The position numbers and the translations under genes are program-made. Positions 23,702 through 33,393 of a stretch of 64,000 bases of DNA are shown here, piece after piece. Within the stretch, counting starts at the first letter, position 1. The number at the start of each line of letters is the position of its first letter. Source of the stretch: Sandarakinorhabdus sp. AAP62. Its GTDB lineage: Bacteria > Pseudomonadota > Alphaproteobacteria > Sphingomonadales > Sphingomonadaceae. Where the stretch lies: NCBI RefSeq assembly GCF_000331225.1, contig NZ_ANFY01000009.1:1-64000 (forward strand), read 5' to 3'. Under the pieces are notes generated by a model that was not told where the DNA came from, made no database searches, and saw only the letters and a program-made list of their open reading frames with translations.

Positions 23702-25665
23702 CGCCAAGCCTGCTGGCGCTGCTGTTGGCGCAGACTTCCCCGGTGGCGGCCCAGACCGTCACCGGGGAAGCTGCACTGCAACCGAGTCTGCCCGCCGAAG
23801 CCCTGATTACCGTCACCGCACCGGCGCTGCCCGGTCGCGTGCTCACGCCCGTTGTCGGCCTTTCCGGCGGCGCGTTGCTTGATCGCCAACCCCGCAGCGT
23901 TGGCGATGCGCTGCGTGGCCTGCCGGGCGTTTCGGTGCGCACCAATTCGCGCGGCGAAACCATCGCCCGTGTGCGCGGCAGCGATGAACGGCAGACGCTG
24001 GTCTTCCTCGATGGCGCGCCGCTGGCGGTGCCATGGGATGGCCGGGTGGATATCGGCCTGTTGCCGGCGGGTCTGATCGGCGGCCTTTCCGTGCGCAAGG
24101 GGGCCGGTGCCATCGAATATGGCGCCAACGCAGTGGCCGGCGTGCTGGACCTGACCACGCGTGCCAGCGGCGGCGTGGGCGTGGCGCAAGCCGGGCCTTA
24201 CGGGATGACCAATCTCTCCGCCGCTGGCGTGCTGCCGCTGGGCGGTGTGTCGCTGACGCTGGCTGCGGCGCATCAGGCCCAATCGGCGCTGCCGGTGGCG
24301 CAATTGGCCGCCCTGCCCTTCAACCAGCCTGACCCTGATCGCCGCCTCAACACCGATCTTGCGGCGACCAGTCTCTTTGGCGGCCTCGGCGGCACCGCCG
24401 GCAGCCTGATCTGGCGCGTCAGCCTGCTCACCATCGACGCCCGGCGCGGTATCGCGCCCGAAAGCGACCGCAGCCCGGCGCAGGCGCGGTTCTGGCGCAC
24501 GCCCGAGTGGTCGCTGACCCAGGCCCAGATCGCGCTGGAACTGCCACTGGGCACCGCCACCGCCCGCGCCGTCCTCTGGCGGCAATGGTTCGGCCAGCAG
24601 ATCGAGGCCTATCGCGACGCCAGCTACACGATGCTGCGGGCCCGCGAATTCAATGATGATGATACGCTGGGCGGCCGCTTCACGCTGAGCCATGGGCTGG
24701 GCCCGGCCACCTTGCGCTGGAGCCTGTCTGGCCAGACCAGCGACCATCGCCAGACCGACATCGCCATCGCGCCCAATACGCTGCCCAGTACGCAGGCCGC
24801 CGCCCTGCTCTATCGCCAGACCCTTGCTTCCGGTGGAGTCGAAGCTGATGTGCCGTTGGGTGGAACCCGGCTGACGCTCGGTCTGGGCCTCGATCGCGCC
24901 ACCACGCCGCGCACCGGCGACAAGCCCGCCCAACCCTCCCGTCAGGCCGCCACTTTCTCGGTCGCCCTTGCCTTGCAGCCTGCCGAGCGGCTTTCGCTCA
25001 CCCTGTCTGGCGGCCGCCGCAATCGCTTTGCCTCCGCGCGGGAGTTGTTCGGCGAAGCGCAGGGCCGCTTCCTGGCCAATCCGGCGCTGCTGCCCGAACG
25101 GGCCTGGCTGGCCGATGCGGAACTCGGCTGGCGCACGAAAGGCTTCACCCTCACGCTCACCCCGTTCTGGCAGCGCGTCGATGGCAGCATCGGCCAGCGC
25201 ATCATCAGCGTGAACGGAAACAATCTGCGCCAGCGCTTCAACCAGGCCGCCGCCACCAGCATCGGTCTCGACGCGGCGCTGCAGGTGCCGCTGGCCGCCG
25301 GGCTGACGCTGGAACTCACCGGTTCGGCGCTCGACACCAGCAGCGCCGGCCAGCCTCTGCTGCAACGTCCGGCCCACGAGGCCATGCTGGCACTGGACTG
25401 GGCCCGACGCGGCGCCTTCGATTTCCGCGCCGAAATGCGCCGCATCGGCCCGGCCCGCGATCTGGCGCCCGATGGCCGCCAGGCGCGGCTGGCCCCGGCC
25501 ACTGAAATCAACCTGCGCGCCCGCATTCCCGTGCTGCGGCTGGGCAAGCTGCCGATCAGCGCCACCGCCGCCATCGACAATCTCACCAACGCGGTGATCC
25601 TGCCGCAACAGGGCCTGCCGCAGCCCGGCCGCAGCCTGCGCATCGGCCTCATTGTCGGGGGTTGA
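23698..25665 (+). CDS. TonB-dependent outer-membrane receptor
   Basis: 655 aa. Signal peptide (SLLALLLAQTSPVAAQ), then a plug domain with LRGLPGVSVRTNSRGETIARVRGSDERQT, VFLDGAPLAVPWDGRVDIGLLPAGLIGGLSVRKGAGAIEYGANAVAGV, and a C-terminal beta-barrel ending in LRIGLIVGG. The start is a GTG at 23698 overlapping the propeller stop as GTGA, so the two are translationally coupled. The ligand is unknown; the barrel is somewhat short for a TonB receptor. A terminator follows at 25702. Confidence 0.85.
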   Translation: MTPSLLALLLAQTSPVAAQTVTGEAALQPSLPAEALITVTAPALPGRVLTPVVGLSGGALLDRQPRSVGDALRGLPGVSVRTNSRGETIARVRGSDERQTLVFLDGAPLAVPWDGRVDIGLLPAGLIGGLSVRKGAGAIEYGANAVAGVLDLTTRASGGVGVAQAGPYGMTNLSAAGVLPLGGVSLTLAAAHQAQSALPVAQLAALPFNQPDPDRRLNTDLAATSLFGGLGGTAGSLIWRVSLLTIDARRGIAPESDRSPAQARFWRTPEWSLTQAQIALELPLGTATARAVLWRQWFGQQIEAYRDASYTMLRAREFNDDDTLGGRFTLSHGLGPATLRWSLSGQTSDHRQTDIAIAPNTLPSTQAAALLYRQTLASGGVEADVPLGGTRLTLGLGLDRATTPRTGDKPAQPSRQAATFSVALALQPAERLSLTLSGGRRNRFASARELFGEAQGRFLANPALLPERAWLADAELGWRTKGFTLTLTPFWQRVDGSIGQRIISVNGNNLRQRFNQAAATSIGLDAALQVPLAAGLTLELTGSALDTSSAGQPLLQRPAHEAMLALDWARRGAFDFRAEMRRIGPARDLAPDGRQARLAPATEINLRARIPVLRLGKLPISATAAIDNLTNAVILPQQGLPQPGRSLRIGLIVGG

Positions 25666-25690
25666 GGGCGCTGCCCCAAGTCGCTATAGC
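25662..25690 (+). promoter_or_regulatory. Candidate promoter upstream of argD
   Basis: TTGAGG (25662-25667) and TATAGC (25685-25690) are 17 bp apart, overlapping the end of the TonB receptor gene. Transcription would begin near 25697, immediately before the hairpin at 25702. Confidence 0.45.
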
Positions 25691-25701
25691 GCACAGCCAA
25701 G

Positions 25702-25726
25702 AGGCGGCTTGTTTTGAGCCGCCTTT
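25702..25726 (+). terminator. Intrinsic terminator-like hairpin between TonB receptor and argD
   Basis: AGGCGGCT (25702-25709) pairs with AGCCGCCT (25717-25724) across a 7-base loop, followed by TTTA. It most simply ends the envelope-gene transcript. Because a promoter-like element lies just upstream, it could also fall in the argD 5' UTR. Confidence 0.65.
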
Positions 25727-25787
25727 ATGCGTTGCCGGCTTCCGCATCCTGAGGCCGCCAGTCTTCGAGAGACAGGGACGAACCGCG

Positions 25788-26975
25788 ATGACCATCACCC
25801 CGCTCATGCCCGTTTATGGCCGGTGCGAGGTTGCGCCGGTGCGAGGCGACGGCTGTTACCTTTATGACGCGGAAGGCCGCGAGTGGCTGGACATGGCCAG
25901 CGGCATCGCGGTGAACTGCCTGGGCCATGGCCACCCGCACCTGGTGGGCGCCATCCAGAAACAGGCCGCCACGCTGATGCACACGTCGAACCTGTACAAG
26001 GTGCCGGCGCAGGAGCATCTGGCCCAGCGCCTGGTTGACTTGACCTTTGCCGATACGGTGTTCTTCACCAACAGCGGCGCCGAAGCCATCGAATGTTCGG
26101 TGAAGACGGCCTTCGCCTATCATTATGCCACCGGCAACCCGCACAAGCATCGCATCATCACCTTCTCCAACGCCTTTCATGGCCGCACCCTGGCCACGAT
26201 CTCGGCCACCGATCAGGAAAAGCTGCGCAAGGGCTTCGAGCCGCTGCCGGACTGGTTCAAGGTGGTGCCGTTCGATGATCTCGCTGCTGCTGAAGCGGCC
26301 ATCGACGACACGGTGGGCGCGTTCATGGTCGAACCGATCCAGGGCGAAGGCGGCATCCGCCCGGCCAGCCCGGAATTCCTCAAGGGCCTGCGTGCGCTGG
26401 CCGACAAGCATGGCCTGCTGCTGATCCTGGATGAAGTGCAGTGCGGCGTCGCCCGCACCGGCAAATTGTTCGCACATGAACTCTATGGCGTCACGCCCGA
26501 TATCATGGCGATTGCCAAGGGCATCGGCGGCGGCTTCCCGGTCGGCGCCTGCCTGGCCACCGAAAAGGCCGCCACGGGCATGGTGGTCGGCACCCACGGC
26601 AGCACCTATGGCGGCAACCCGCTCGCCATGGCCGCCTGCGAAGCCGTGCTGGACATCGTGACGGAACCGGCCTTCCTCGCCCAGGTCACCGAAATGGGCG
26701 CGCGCCTGACCCAGGCGCTGGAGCAGATGATCCCCAATCATGATGATTTGTTCGAAAGCGTACGCGGCAAGGGCCTGATGATCGGCCTGAAGCTGAAGAG
26801 CGACAGCCGCGCCTTTGTCGGCCACGCGCGCAGCCATGGCCTGTTGATGGTGGCGGCTGGTGACAATGTCGTGCGCCTGTTGCCGCCGCTCACCATCGAG
26901 GAAAAGCAGATCCGCGAGTGCGTGGAGCGCCTGTCGGCCGCTGCGCGCAGCTATCAACCGGCTGCTGCTGCATAA
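25788..26975 (+). CDS. argD: Acetylornithine aminotransferase
   Basis: 395 aa. It converts N-acetylglutamate semialdehyde and glutamate to N-acetylornithine in arginine synthesis. PLP-fold signatures: [13 protein letters not shown] at 38-50, [11 protein letters not shown] around 93-103, [15 protein letters not shown], and the PLP-binding Lys244 in [13 protein letters not shown] start at 25788 ([10 protein letters not shown]), preceded by AGGGA. The next gene is argF, the typical alphaproteobacterial pairing. Confidence 0.95.
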   Translation: MTITPLMPVYGRCEVAPVRGDGCYLYDAEGREWLDMASGIAVNCLGHGHPHLVGAIQKQAATLMHTSNLYKVPAQEHLAQRLVDLTFADTVFFTNSGAEAIECSVKTAFAYHYATGNPHKHRIITFSNAFHGRTLATISATDQEKLRKGFEPLPDWFKVVPFDDLAAAEAAIDDTVGAFMVEPIQGEGGIRPASPEFLKGLRALADKHGLLLILDEVQCGVARTGKLFAHELYGVTPDIMAIAKGIGGGFPVGACLATEKAATGMVVGTHGSTYGGNPLAMAACEAVLDIVTEPAFLAQVTEMGARLTQALEQMIPNHDDLFESVRGKGLMIGLKLKSDSRAFVGHARSHGLLMVAAGDNVVRLLPPLTIEEKQIRECVERLSAAARSYQPAAAA

Positions 26976-27080
26976 CAACTCCCCGCCCGCTTGCGGGAGG
27001 GGCAGGGGTGGGCCGTGCAGCCTTACCCCATGGCTCCCCACCCCCAACCTCTCCCCCAAAGGGGAGGGGAGGAAATAAGA
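26976..27080. repeat. C/G-rich palindromic spacer between argD and argF
   Basis: The 107-bp gap holds two arms of complementary C- and G-runs: CCCGCCCGCTTGCGGGAGGGG near 26986-27003 and CTCTCCCCCAAAGGGGAGGGGAG near 27051-27073. Both form strong hairpins and belong to the common intergenic palindromes seen across proteobacteria. The second ends just before argF and its G-run may double as the ribosome-binding site (GGGGAGG). Confidence 0.6.
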
Positions 27081-27082
27081 AA

Positions 27083-28009
27083 ATGCCCCATTTCCTTGAT
27101 CTTGCCACTGCCACTCCGGCCGGTCTGCGGGCCATCCTGGATGACGCTCACGCCCGCAAGGCGGCGCGAACCGGCTGGCCGAAAGGCCGCGTCGATGCCG
27201 ATGCGCCGCTGGCCGGCCATGTGCTCGGCATGATCTTCGAGAAGCCCAGCACCCGCACCCGCTTCTCCTTCGACATGGCGGCGCGCCAGCTCGGCGCCAC
27301 CACCATCGTTTCGTCCGCCGGCGAGATGCAGCTGGGTCGCGGCGAGACAATTGCCGATACGGCCCGCGTGCTCAGCCGCATGGTCGACGCGCTGATGCTG
27401 CGCACCAACAATCACGAAAAGCTGGAGCAACTGGCCGAACATGCCACGATCCCGGTGATCAACGGCCTCACCGATCTGTCGCATCCCTGCCAGGTGATGG
27501 CTGATATCATGACCTTCGAGGAACGCGCCGGTCGCACGGTAACCGGTTCGACCTGGGCCTATGTCGGCGATGGCAACAACATGACCAACTCGCTGATCGA
27601 AGCCAGTTCGCTGCTGAAATTCGATCTGAAAGTGGGCGTGCCGCACGGGCTGGAGCCGGATTCGGGCGTGATGGCCACCGCCTGTGCCCGCGGCGGCTGC
27701 ATCGATCTGGTGCACAATGCCGAAACCGCCGTGGAAGATGCCGATGTTGTCGTCACCGATACCTGGGTGTCGATGGGCCAGGCCGATACCAAGGAAAAGA
27801 TGGCCGCTTGCGAACCCTTCCAGGTGAATGACGCGCTGATGGCCAAGGCGGCGCCCGGTGCCGTCTTCCTGCACTGCCTGCCCGCCCATCGCGGCGACGA
27901 AGTGACCGATGCGGTGATGGACGGCCCGGCCTCGGCCGTGTGGGACGAAGCCGAAAACCGCCTGCACGTGCAGAAATCCATCCTGCTGTGGTGCCTGGGA
28001 CGCCTGTGA
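27083..28009 (+). CDS. argF: Ornithine carbamoyltransferase
   Basis: 308 aa. It makes citrulline from ornithine and carbamoyl phosphate. Carbamoyl-phosphate binding STRTR is at residues 56-60, with [15 protein letters not shown] and the C-terminal [13 protein letters not shown], all diagnostic of ornithine rather than aspartate transcarbamoylase. Start at ATG 27083, after a GGGGAGGGGAGG run. It shares one base with the next gene's ATG (TGATG), coupling it to hslO. Confidence 0.96.
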   Translation: MPHFLDLATATPAGLRAILDDAHARKAARTGWPKGRVDADAPLAGHVLGMIFEKPSTRTRFSFDMAARQLGATTIVSSAGEMQLGRGETIADTARVLSRMVDALMLRTNNHEKLEQLAEHATIPVINGLTDLSHPCQVMADIMTFEERAGRTVTGSTWAYVGDGNNMTNSLIEASSLLKFDLKVGVPHGLEPDSGVMATACARGGCIDLVHNAETAVEDADVVVTDTWVSMGQADTKEKMAACEPFQVNDALMAKAAPGAVFLHCLPAHRGDEVTDAVMDGPASAVWDEAENRLHVQKSILLWCLGRL

Positions 28010-28899
28010 TGGTGACCGAAGGCCTTGCCCCCACGGCCGATCGCACGCTGGGTTTCATGGTGCCGGCCCGCAACGCGCGCGGCATGGTGGTGCGGCTGGA
28101 TGCAACGCTGAACGCCATTTTGGCCGCACACCCCTATCCGCCGCCGTTGATCCGCCTGCTCGCCGAAGCCCTGACGCTGACCGCCCTGGTGGGCGCCACC
28201 ATGCGGCAGGACGATGGGCAGGTGACGGTGCAGGCCTCGGCCAAGGGCGGCGTGGTTGATCTGCTGGCCTGCGACTGGCGCGCGGGTGAGCTGCGCGGCT
28301 ATCTCAAATATGACGAACAACTGACTGTTTCAGAAGGCATGTCGCTTCCCGAACTGTTCGGCAAGGGCTATCTGGCAATCACCGTTGACCAAGTGAGCTC
28401 GGAAGAGCGCTGGCAGGGCATCGTGCCGCTGGAAGGCCATGGCCTGGCCGGCGCACTGGAAGGCTGGTTCAGCCAGTCCGAACAATTGCCGACGCTGATG
28501 CGCATTGGCGTGACCGGCAGTTCAACGACGGGCTGGCTGGCCGGCGGCTTGCTGATGCAGCATCTGGCCCGCTCTGAAATCGGCGGCGAGCGGCTCGATG
28601 CCGGCGAACAGCACCCGGATTGGGAACATGTCGCAGCGCTCGCCGCCACCACATCGACCGAGGAACTGGCCGACGCCGAGTTGACCCCCGAAGCGCTGCT
28701 GTGGCGCCTGTTCCATGAAGAGCAGGTGCGCGTGGTGCCCGGCCCCACTCCGGTGAAGGGCTGCCGCTGTTCCGCCGCCCATATCAGGGACGTGCTGATG
28801 CGCTTCCCGGACGCCGAACGCGCCGGCATGCGGGATGACAGCGGCGTGATCTCGGTGGATTGCCAATTTTGCAGCCGGGTGTTCGGGATCGCTGCATGA
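28009..28899 (+). CDS. hslO: Hsp33 redox-regulated chaperone
   Basis: 296 aa. Hsp33 is switched on by oxidation of four zinc-bound cysteines. All four are visible at the C-terminus: CRCS, then CQFC, in the CxC...CxxC order. The N-terminal domain begins [26 protein letters not shown]. It overlaps argF (TGATG) and its stop overlaps queC (ATGA), so it lies within an arginine-queuosine operon. The grouping with argF is common in alphaproteobacteria. Confidence 0.93.
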   Translation: MVTEGLAPTADRTLGFMVPARNARGMVVRLDATLNAILAAHPYPPPLIRLLAEALTLTALVGATMRQDDGQVTVQASAKGGVVDLLACDWRAGELRGYLKYDEQLTVSEGMSLPELFGKGYLAITVDQVSSEERWQGIVPLEGHGLAGALEGWFSQSEQLPTLMRIGVTGSSTTGWLAGGLLMQHLARSEIGGERLDAGEQHPDWEHVAALAATTSTEELADAELTPEALLWRLFHEEQVRVVPGPTPVKGCRCSAAHIRDVLMRFPDAERAGMRDDSGVISVDCQFCSRVFGIAA

Positions 28900-29561
28900 G
28901 CAAGCTTGCGGTCGTGTTGCTGTCGGGCGGGCTGGATTCGACCACGGTCGCCGCCATCGCCCGCGCGCAAGGCTGGCGCATCCTGGCGCTGACCATCGAT
29001 TACAACCAGCGCCACCGCATCGAGCTGGAGCATGCCGCGCGCGTGGCCGAGGCGCTTGGCGCCGAACGCCATATCGTGCTGCCATTGGATCTCACCGGCT
29101 TCGGCGGATCGGCCCTCACCGCCGATATCGCCGTGCCGAAAGGCGGCGTGGAACCTGGCATTCCGGTCACCTATGTGCCGGCGCGCAACACCATTTTCCT
29201 GTCCGTCGCGCTGGGCTGGGCGGAAGCAGCAGGCGCGCGCGATCTGTTCATCGGCGTCAATGCGCTGGATTTTTCCGGCTATCCCGATTGCCGGCCGGAA
29301 TTCATCGCCGCCTTCGAAGCCATGGCCAACACCGCCACCAAGGCCGGCGTGGAGGGCGAAGGGTTCAAGGTCCACACCCCGCTGATGATGCTGGACAAGG
29401 CCGGCATCATCGCGGCGGCGCAGGCCGTGGGTGCCCCGCTGCACCTCACCTGGTCCTGCTATGACCCCTTGCCCGCCGGTACGCCCTGCGGCCTGTGCGA
29501 CAGTTGCCGCCTGCGCGCCAAGGGCTTTGCCGAGGCCGGCGTCGCCGATCCGGCGCTATGA
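28896..29561 (+). CDS. queC: 7-cyano-7-deazaguanine synthase
   Basis: 221 aa. It turns 7-carboxy-7-deazaguanine into preQ0 using ATP and ammonia, in queuosine synthesis. The ATP-pyrophosphatase P-loop [10 protein letters not shown] is at residues 8-17 and the C-terminal zinc site is [17 protein letters not shown], giving four cysteines. The ATG overlaps the hslO stop; the TGA overlaps the queE start (ATGA at 29558). Confidence 0.96.
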   Translation: MSKLAVVLLSGGLDSTTVAAIARAQGWRILALTIDYNQRHRIELEHAARVAEALGAERHIVLPLDLTGFGGSALTADIAVPKGGVEPGIPVTYVPARNTIFLSVALGWAEAAGARDLFIGVNALDFSGYPDCRPEFIAAFEAMANTATKAGVEGEGFKVHTPLMMLDKAGIIAAAQAVGAPLHLTWSCYDPLPAGTPCGLCDSCRLRAKGFAEAGVADPAL

Positions 29562-30190
29562 GCTACGCCGTCAAGGAATTGTTCCTCACCTTGCAGGGTG
29601 AAGGCGCGCAGACCGGCCGGCGGGCGGTGTTCCTGCGCTTTGCCGGCTGCAATCTGTGGACCGGCCGCGAACAGGACCGCGCCAAGGCCATCTGCACCTT
29701 CTGCGACACCGATTTCGTCGGCACCGATGGGCCGGGTGGCGGCAAGTTTGCCGATGCCGAGGCACTGGCAAATGCCGTGGCCGCCTGCTGGGGCGAGACA
29801 GGGGCGCACCGTCTCGTCGTCTGCACGGGCGGCGAGCCGCTGCTGCAACTCGATGCACCGCTGGTCGATGCGCTGCACGCCCGCGGTTTCGAGATCGCCA
29901 TCGAGACCAATGGCACCCAAACCCCGCCACCCGGCATCGACTGGATCTGCGTCTCGCCAAAGGCAGATGCACCGCTGGCGCTGACGGCGGGCAACGAACT
30001 GAAACTCGTCTATCCGCAGCCCAAGGCGATGCCGGAACGGTTCGAAGCGCTGGATTTCCAGCATTTCTTCCTGCAGCCGATGGATGGGCCGCGCCAAGCC
30101 GAAAATATCCAGGCGGCGATCGCCTATTGCCTCGCCCACCCGAAATGGCGGCTGAGCCTGCAGACCCACAAGCTGACAGGGATCCCCTGA
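29558..30190 (+). CDS. queE: 7-carboxy-7-deazaguanine synthase (radical SAM)
   Basis: 210 aa. It forms 7-carboxy-7-deazaguanine from 6-carboxytetrahydropterin. The QGEG at 13-16 and the cluster-binding cysteines Cys31, Cys46 and Cys49 (Cx14CxxC, an expanded radical-SAM spacing typical of QueE) are present, followed by [10 protein letters not shown]. It ends the argD-argF-hslO-queC-queE run. QueD and the GTP cyclohydrolase are not in the window. Confidence 0.94.
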   Translation: MSYAVKELFLTLQGEGAQTGRRAVFLRFAGCNLWTGREQDRAKAICTFCDTDFVGTDGPGGGKFADAEALANAVAACWGETGAHRLVVCTGGEPLLQLDAPLVDALHARGFEIAIETNGTQTPPPGIDWICVSPKADAPLALTAGNELKLVYPQPKAMPERFEALDFQHFFLQPMDGPRQAENIQAAIAYCLAHPKWRLSLQTHKLTGIP

Positions 30191-30236
30191 CTGTCCCTCG
30201 TCACCCCGGCGTTCGCCAGGGTCACGCATTGCATGG

Positions 30237-31958
30237 TCACCGCGCCACCGTCACCTTGGACTTCTCCTGCGCCATCCATGCCCGCATTTCGGCTTCCATC
30301 ACCGGCAACGGCACCGATCCGAGGCCCAGCAGCGTGTCGTGGAAGCGGCGCAGGTCAAAGCCGGAGCCCAGCGTCGTCTCAGCTTCGGCGCGCAATTTGC
30401 GAATGCTCATCTCGCCCAGCTTGTAGGCCAGCGCCTGACCGGGCCAGCTGATATAGCGATCCACCTCGATCTCGATATCGTGGCGAGCCAGCGCGGTATG
30501 CTCTTCCAGATAGGCGATGGCCTGATCACGGCTCCAGCCCATCATATGGAGGCCGGTATCGACCACCAGGCGGCTGGCACGCCAGTTTTCGAAGCTGGCA
30601 CGGCCGAACTCCTCATAGGCGTTGCGATACATGCCGAGTTCCTTGCCGAGATATTCGGTGTAGAGCCCCCAGCCCTCGCCATAGCCGGAAAAATAGGTCC
30701 GGCGGCGGAAGGGCGGCGCGGCCGGAGCCTCCAGCGCCATGGCGCCCTGATGGCTGTGGCCGGGCACGCATTCGTGCAGGGTAAGCGCGGTAAGCATGAA
30801 CAGCGGCCGCGATTTCAGATCATAGGTGTTCATGTAACAGGCATCGAGCCCGCCGCGCCCGGAGGTGTAGGTGGGCGCGATCGCGTCCGGCACCGGCCGC
30901 AGCGTGAAGCGATAGCGCGGCAGGGTGGTGAAGATCTGGCCCAGCTTCCCGTCCATGCGCTTGATCACATAGGCGGAGAAGCCGAGCAGCTCATCCGGCG
31001 TGCGCGCATAAAATTGCGGATCGGTGCGAAGAAAGACCAGGAAATCCTTGTATTCGGCCTTGAAGCCTGATTGCACCATGGCGGCGCGCAGATCGGCATC
31101 GATGCGCGCAACCTCTTTAAGGCCGATCTGGTGGATGGCTTCGGGGGTCAGATCGGTGGTGGTGAATTCCCTCACCTGATCGCGATACCAGGCGACACCA
31201 TCGGGCAGATCGCGCGCTGCCGTCGTGGTGCGGGCGCCGGGCACATATTCGCTGCGCAGGAAGGCGAGCATTTTCGTTTGCGCCGGGTTGACGATGGTAT
31301 CGATGACCTCGCGGGCCTCGGCGCGCAACTGATCCTGCTCGAACGCCGAGATGGTGGCCGGCATCGCTGTGAATGGTGCGTAAAAGGGACTGTCCTTGCC
31401 CGGCTTGATCTGCTTTTCCAGCGTCGCATCACGGCCCTTCAACGTGACGGCCGGTGGCGTGAAACCGCGCTTCAGGCCGGCGCGCATGTTGGCGGCATGT
31501 TCATCAAACCAGCGCGGAATGTCGCGCATCCGGCTGATATAATTGCGATACTCCGCTGCGGTGCGGAACGGCACCTGCGCCGGCAGATAGTTCCACACGT
31601 TCACATCGCTGTTGATCGGCATCTCGTAGTTGCGCCACTTGATGCCCACCACCTCGGCGCGCAGCGATTCGGCCAGCACCGCCTTGTTCACTCGTTCGGC
31701 CGGCGACAGTTCGGCATCGGTTATGGCGGCGATATTGTCGAGCACCGCCTGCCACTTGGCCTGCCGTTCGGCCTGGCACGCCGGTGTCACGCACGGCAGC
31801 CGTGGGCCGGGCCTGGTGTCGAGCCCGTCCTGCATCTGGCCGGTCTGCGCAAGGCGCCATTGCCATTCGGCGTCATAGATCGCCTTGAATTTCTGGTCTG
31901 CCGTTTGGGCCTGCGCAGAACCCGCCAGCAGCAACGCGGCGACGATAGCGCGAATCAT
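30237..31958 (-). CDS. Exported DUF885 protein (predicted metallopeptidase)
   Basis: 573 aa. A signal peptide (MIRAIVAALLLAGSAQA) precedes a long helical protein with the DUF885 signature TLHECVPGHSHQGAMALE, whose HExxxGH arrangement predicts a metal-dependent peptidase. PPFRRRTYFSGYGEGWGLY near the C-terminus is also typical. Members are often annotated as proteins of unknown function. The start follows GGGAGGGGGG. It is on the minus strand, behind queF; its role is not deducible from context. Confidence 0.75.
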   Translation of the reverse strand: MIRAIVAALLLAGSAQAQTADQKFKAIYDAEWQWRLAQTGQMQDGLDTRPGPRLPCVTPACQAERQAKWQAVLDNIAAITDAELSPAERVNKAVLAESLRAEVVGIKWRNYEMPINSDVNVWNYLPAQVPFRTAAEYRNYISRMRDIPRWFDEHAANMRAGLKRGFTPPAVTLKGRDATLEKQIKPGKDSPFYAPFTAMPATISAFEQDQLRAEAREVIDTIVNPAQTKMLAFLRSEYVPGARTTTAARDLPDGVAWYRDQVREFTTTDLTPEAIHQIGLKEVARIDADLRAAMVQSGFKAEYKDFLVFLRTDPQFYARTPDELLGFSAYVIKRMDGKLGQIFTTLPRYRFTLRPVPDAIAPTYTSGRGGLDACYMNTYDLKSRPLFMLTALTLHECVPGHSHQGAMALEAPAAPPFRRRTYFSGYGEGWGLYTEYLGKELGMYRNAYEEFGRASFENWRASRLVVDTGLHMMGWSRDQAIAYLEEHTALARHDIEIEVDRYISWPGQALAYKLGEMSIRKLRAEAETTLGSGFDLRRFHDTLLGLGSVPLPVMEAEMRAWMAQEKSKVTVAR

Positions 31959-31977
31959 GTTTCCCCCCTCCCTGTTA

Positions 31978-32427
31978 TCAGCCGCGGCCACGATAGGTCG
32001 GCACGCCCTGATCCGGCAGCCACAGGCCGTCCGGCACCGGGCCGGACTGCCAGAACACATCGATCGGGATGCCGCCGCGCGGATACCAGTAACCGCCGAT
32101 GCGCAGCCATTTCGGCTTCATTTCGGCCACCAGGCGCTCGCCGATGCCCACCGTCACATCCTCGTGGAAGCCGGCATGGTTGCGAAACGATCCGAGGAAT
32201 AGCTTCAAGGCCTTTGATTCAACAATGGTTTGATCAGGCACATAATCAATCACAATGTGCGCAAAATCGGGCGCACCGGTGACAGGACACAGCGAAGTGA
32301 ATTCCGGGCAGGTGAAGCGCACCAGGAACATCGCGCCAGGCCGCGGGTTGGGCGGATAGTCCAGCACCGCGGCGTCCGGGCTGGCCGGCAGGGCGCTGCT
32401 TTGGCCCAAATGCAACACGTCGACCAC
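31978..32427 (-). CDS. queF: PreQ0 reductase (NADPH-dependent 7-cyano-7-deazaguanine reductase)
   Basis: 149 aa, matching the short type I QueF. It reduces preQ0 to preQ1. The catalytic Cys47 lies in [13 protein letters not shown] with Asp54, and the substrate-binding [16 protein letters not shown] (Glu70-Ser-Lys) follows. It is divergent from sseA and about 1.8 kb from queC-queE, on the opposite strand, with DUF885 in between. The ORF ends 19 nt before the DUF885 start. Confidence 0.94.
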   Translation of the reverse strand: MVDVLHLGQSSALPASPDAAVLDYPPNPRPGAMFLVRFTCPEFTSLCPVTGAPDFAHIVIDYVPDQTIVESKALKLFLGSFRNHAGFHEDVTVGIGERLVAEMKPKWLRIGGYWYPRGGIPIDVFWQSGPVPDGLWLPDQGVPTYRGRG

Positions 32428-32476
32428 TTAATCTCTCCATTCCGTAACAAAGCGCGTGCCGGCGCTTACTCGGGGG

Positions 32477-32510
32477 GTGACATGCGCCGCCTGCGCAATT
32501 ATGTCACGCC
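32477..32510. promoter_or_regulatory. Inverted repeat in the queF-sseA divergent promoter region
   Basis: GTGACAT (32477-32483) faces ATGTCAC (32501-32507). The arms extend outward as GGGG/CCCC with one mismatch, and a nested TGCGC/GCGCA pair sits inside. It could be an operator for a dimeric regulator or a hairpin in the sseA leader. Visible symmetry only; no factor is known. Confidence 0.4.
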
Positions 32511-32546
32511 CCATAGCGTAGCGAGAACGCGCGTGGGGAGTGCCGC

Positions 32547-33386
32547 ATGAACCTTCTGGTGTCCACTGACTGGCTTGCCGCAGAGATGGGCAAATCCGAT
32601 CTGCGCATCATCGATGCCAGCCTGTTCCTGCCTGCCATGGGGCGCAATGCCCGCGCCGAATTCGAAGCCGCTCACATCCCCGGCGCCGTGTTCTTCGATA
32701 TCGAGGAAGTGTCGGACACCACCAACCCCCTGCCCACCATGTTGCCACCAGCCGAGAAATTCGCCTCGCGTTGCCAGGCGCTGGGCCTGGGTGATGGCAG
32801 CCGCATCGTCGTCTATGACAACAGCCCGCTGAAGTCGTCGGCGCGGCTGTGGTGGATGCTCAACCTGTTCGGCGCCCATGAGGTAGCCATCCTGGATGGC
32901 GGCTTTGGCAAGTGGCAGGCGGAAGGCCGCCCGGTGGAGAGCGGCAAGCCGATCGTGCGCCACCGCCATTTCACCGTTTGGGCCGACAAGGCGCTGGTGC
33001 GCGACACCGCACAGATGACCGACAATCTGCGCAGCAAGGCCGAACAGGTCGTCGATGCCCGTTCGGCGGCGCGCTTCACCGGTGCCGAGCCCGATCCGCG
33101 CCCGGGCGTGCGCCCCGGCCATATCCCGGGTTCGAAGAACATCCCCTATTCCGCGCTGTTCAACGAGGATGGCACCTACAAGTCGGCGGGCGATATCAAG
33201 GCATTGTTTGATGCCGCCGGGCTCGACTTGGGCAAGCCGCTGGTCGCCACCTGCGGTTCCGGCATCACGGCGCCGGTCGTGGCCTTTGGCGCCGCGTTGG
33301 CGGGCAAGCCCAATGTCGCCATCTATGACGGCAGCTGGAGCGAATGGGGCGCCAACCCGCATAATCCGGTCGTGACGGGCGCGTGA
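32547..33386 (+). CDS. sseA: 3-mercaptopyruvate/thiosulfate sulfurtransferase
   Basis: 279 aa, two rhodanese domains. The C-terminal active-site loop has Cys236 in ATCGSGITA, the CGSGxT signature of 3-mercaptopyruvate sulfurtransferases. The N-terminal domain begins LVSTDWLAAEMGKSDLRIIDAS. It moves sulfur from 3-mercaptopyruvate to cyanide or thiols. The next gene, a cystathionine lyase-like enzyme, begins 7 nt later, suggesting a sulfur amino-acid unit. Confidence 0.88.
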   Translation: MNLLVSTDWLAAEMGKSDLRIIDASLFLPAMGRNARAEFEAAHIPGAVFFDIEEVSDTTNPLPTMLPPAEKFASRCQALGLGDGSRIVVYDNSPLKSSARLWWMLNLFGAHEVAILDGGFGKWQAEGRPVESGKPIVRHRHFTVWADKALVRDTAQMTDNLRSKAEQVVDARSAARFTGAEPDPRPGVRPGHIPGSKNIPYSALFNEDGTYKSAGDIKALFDAAGLDLGKPLVATCGSGITAPVVAFGAALAGKPNVAIYDGSWSEWGANPHNPVVTGA

Positions 33387-33393
33387 CCGCCCG

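Noticed and set aside
21755-25608. Two long minus-strand frames opposite the propeller and TonB receptor genes
   Set aside because: Antisense shadows of strongly supported plus-strand genes.
32428-32546. preQ1 riboswitch upstream of queF
   Set aside because: No preQ1 pseudoknot core or A-rich tail is visible on the queF strand.
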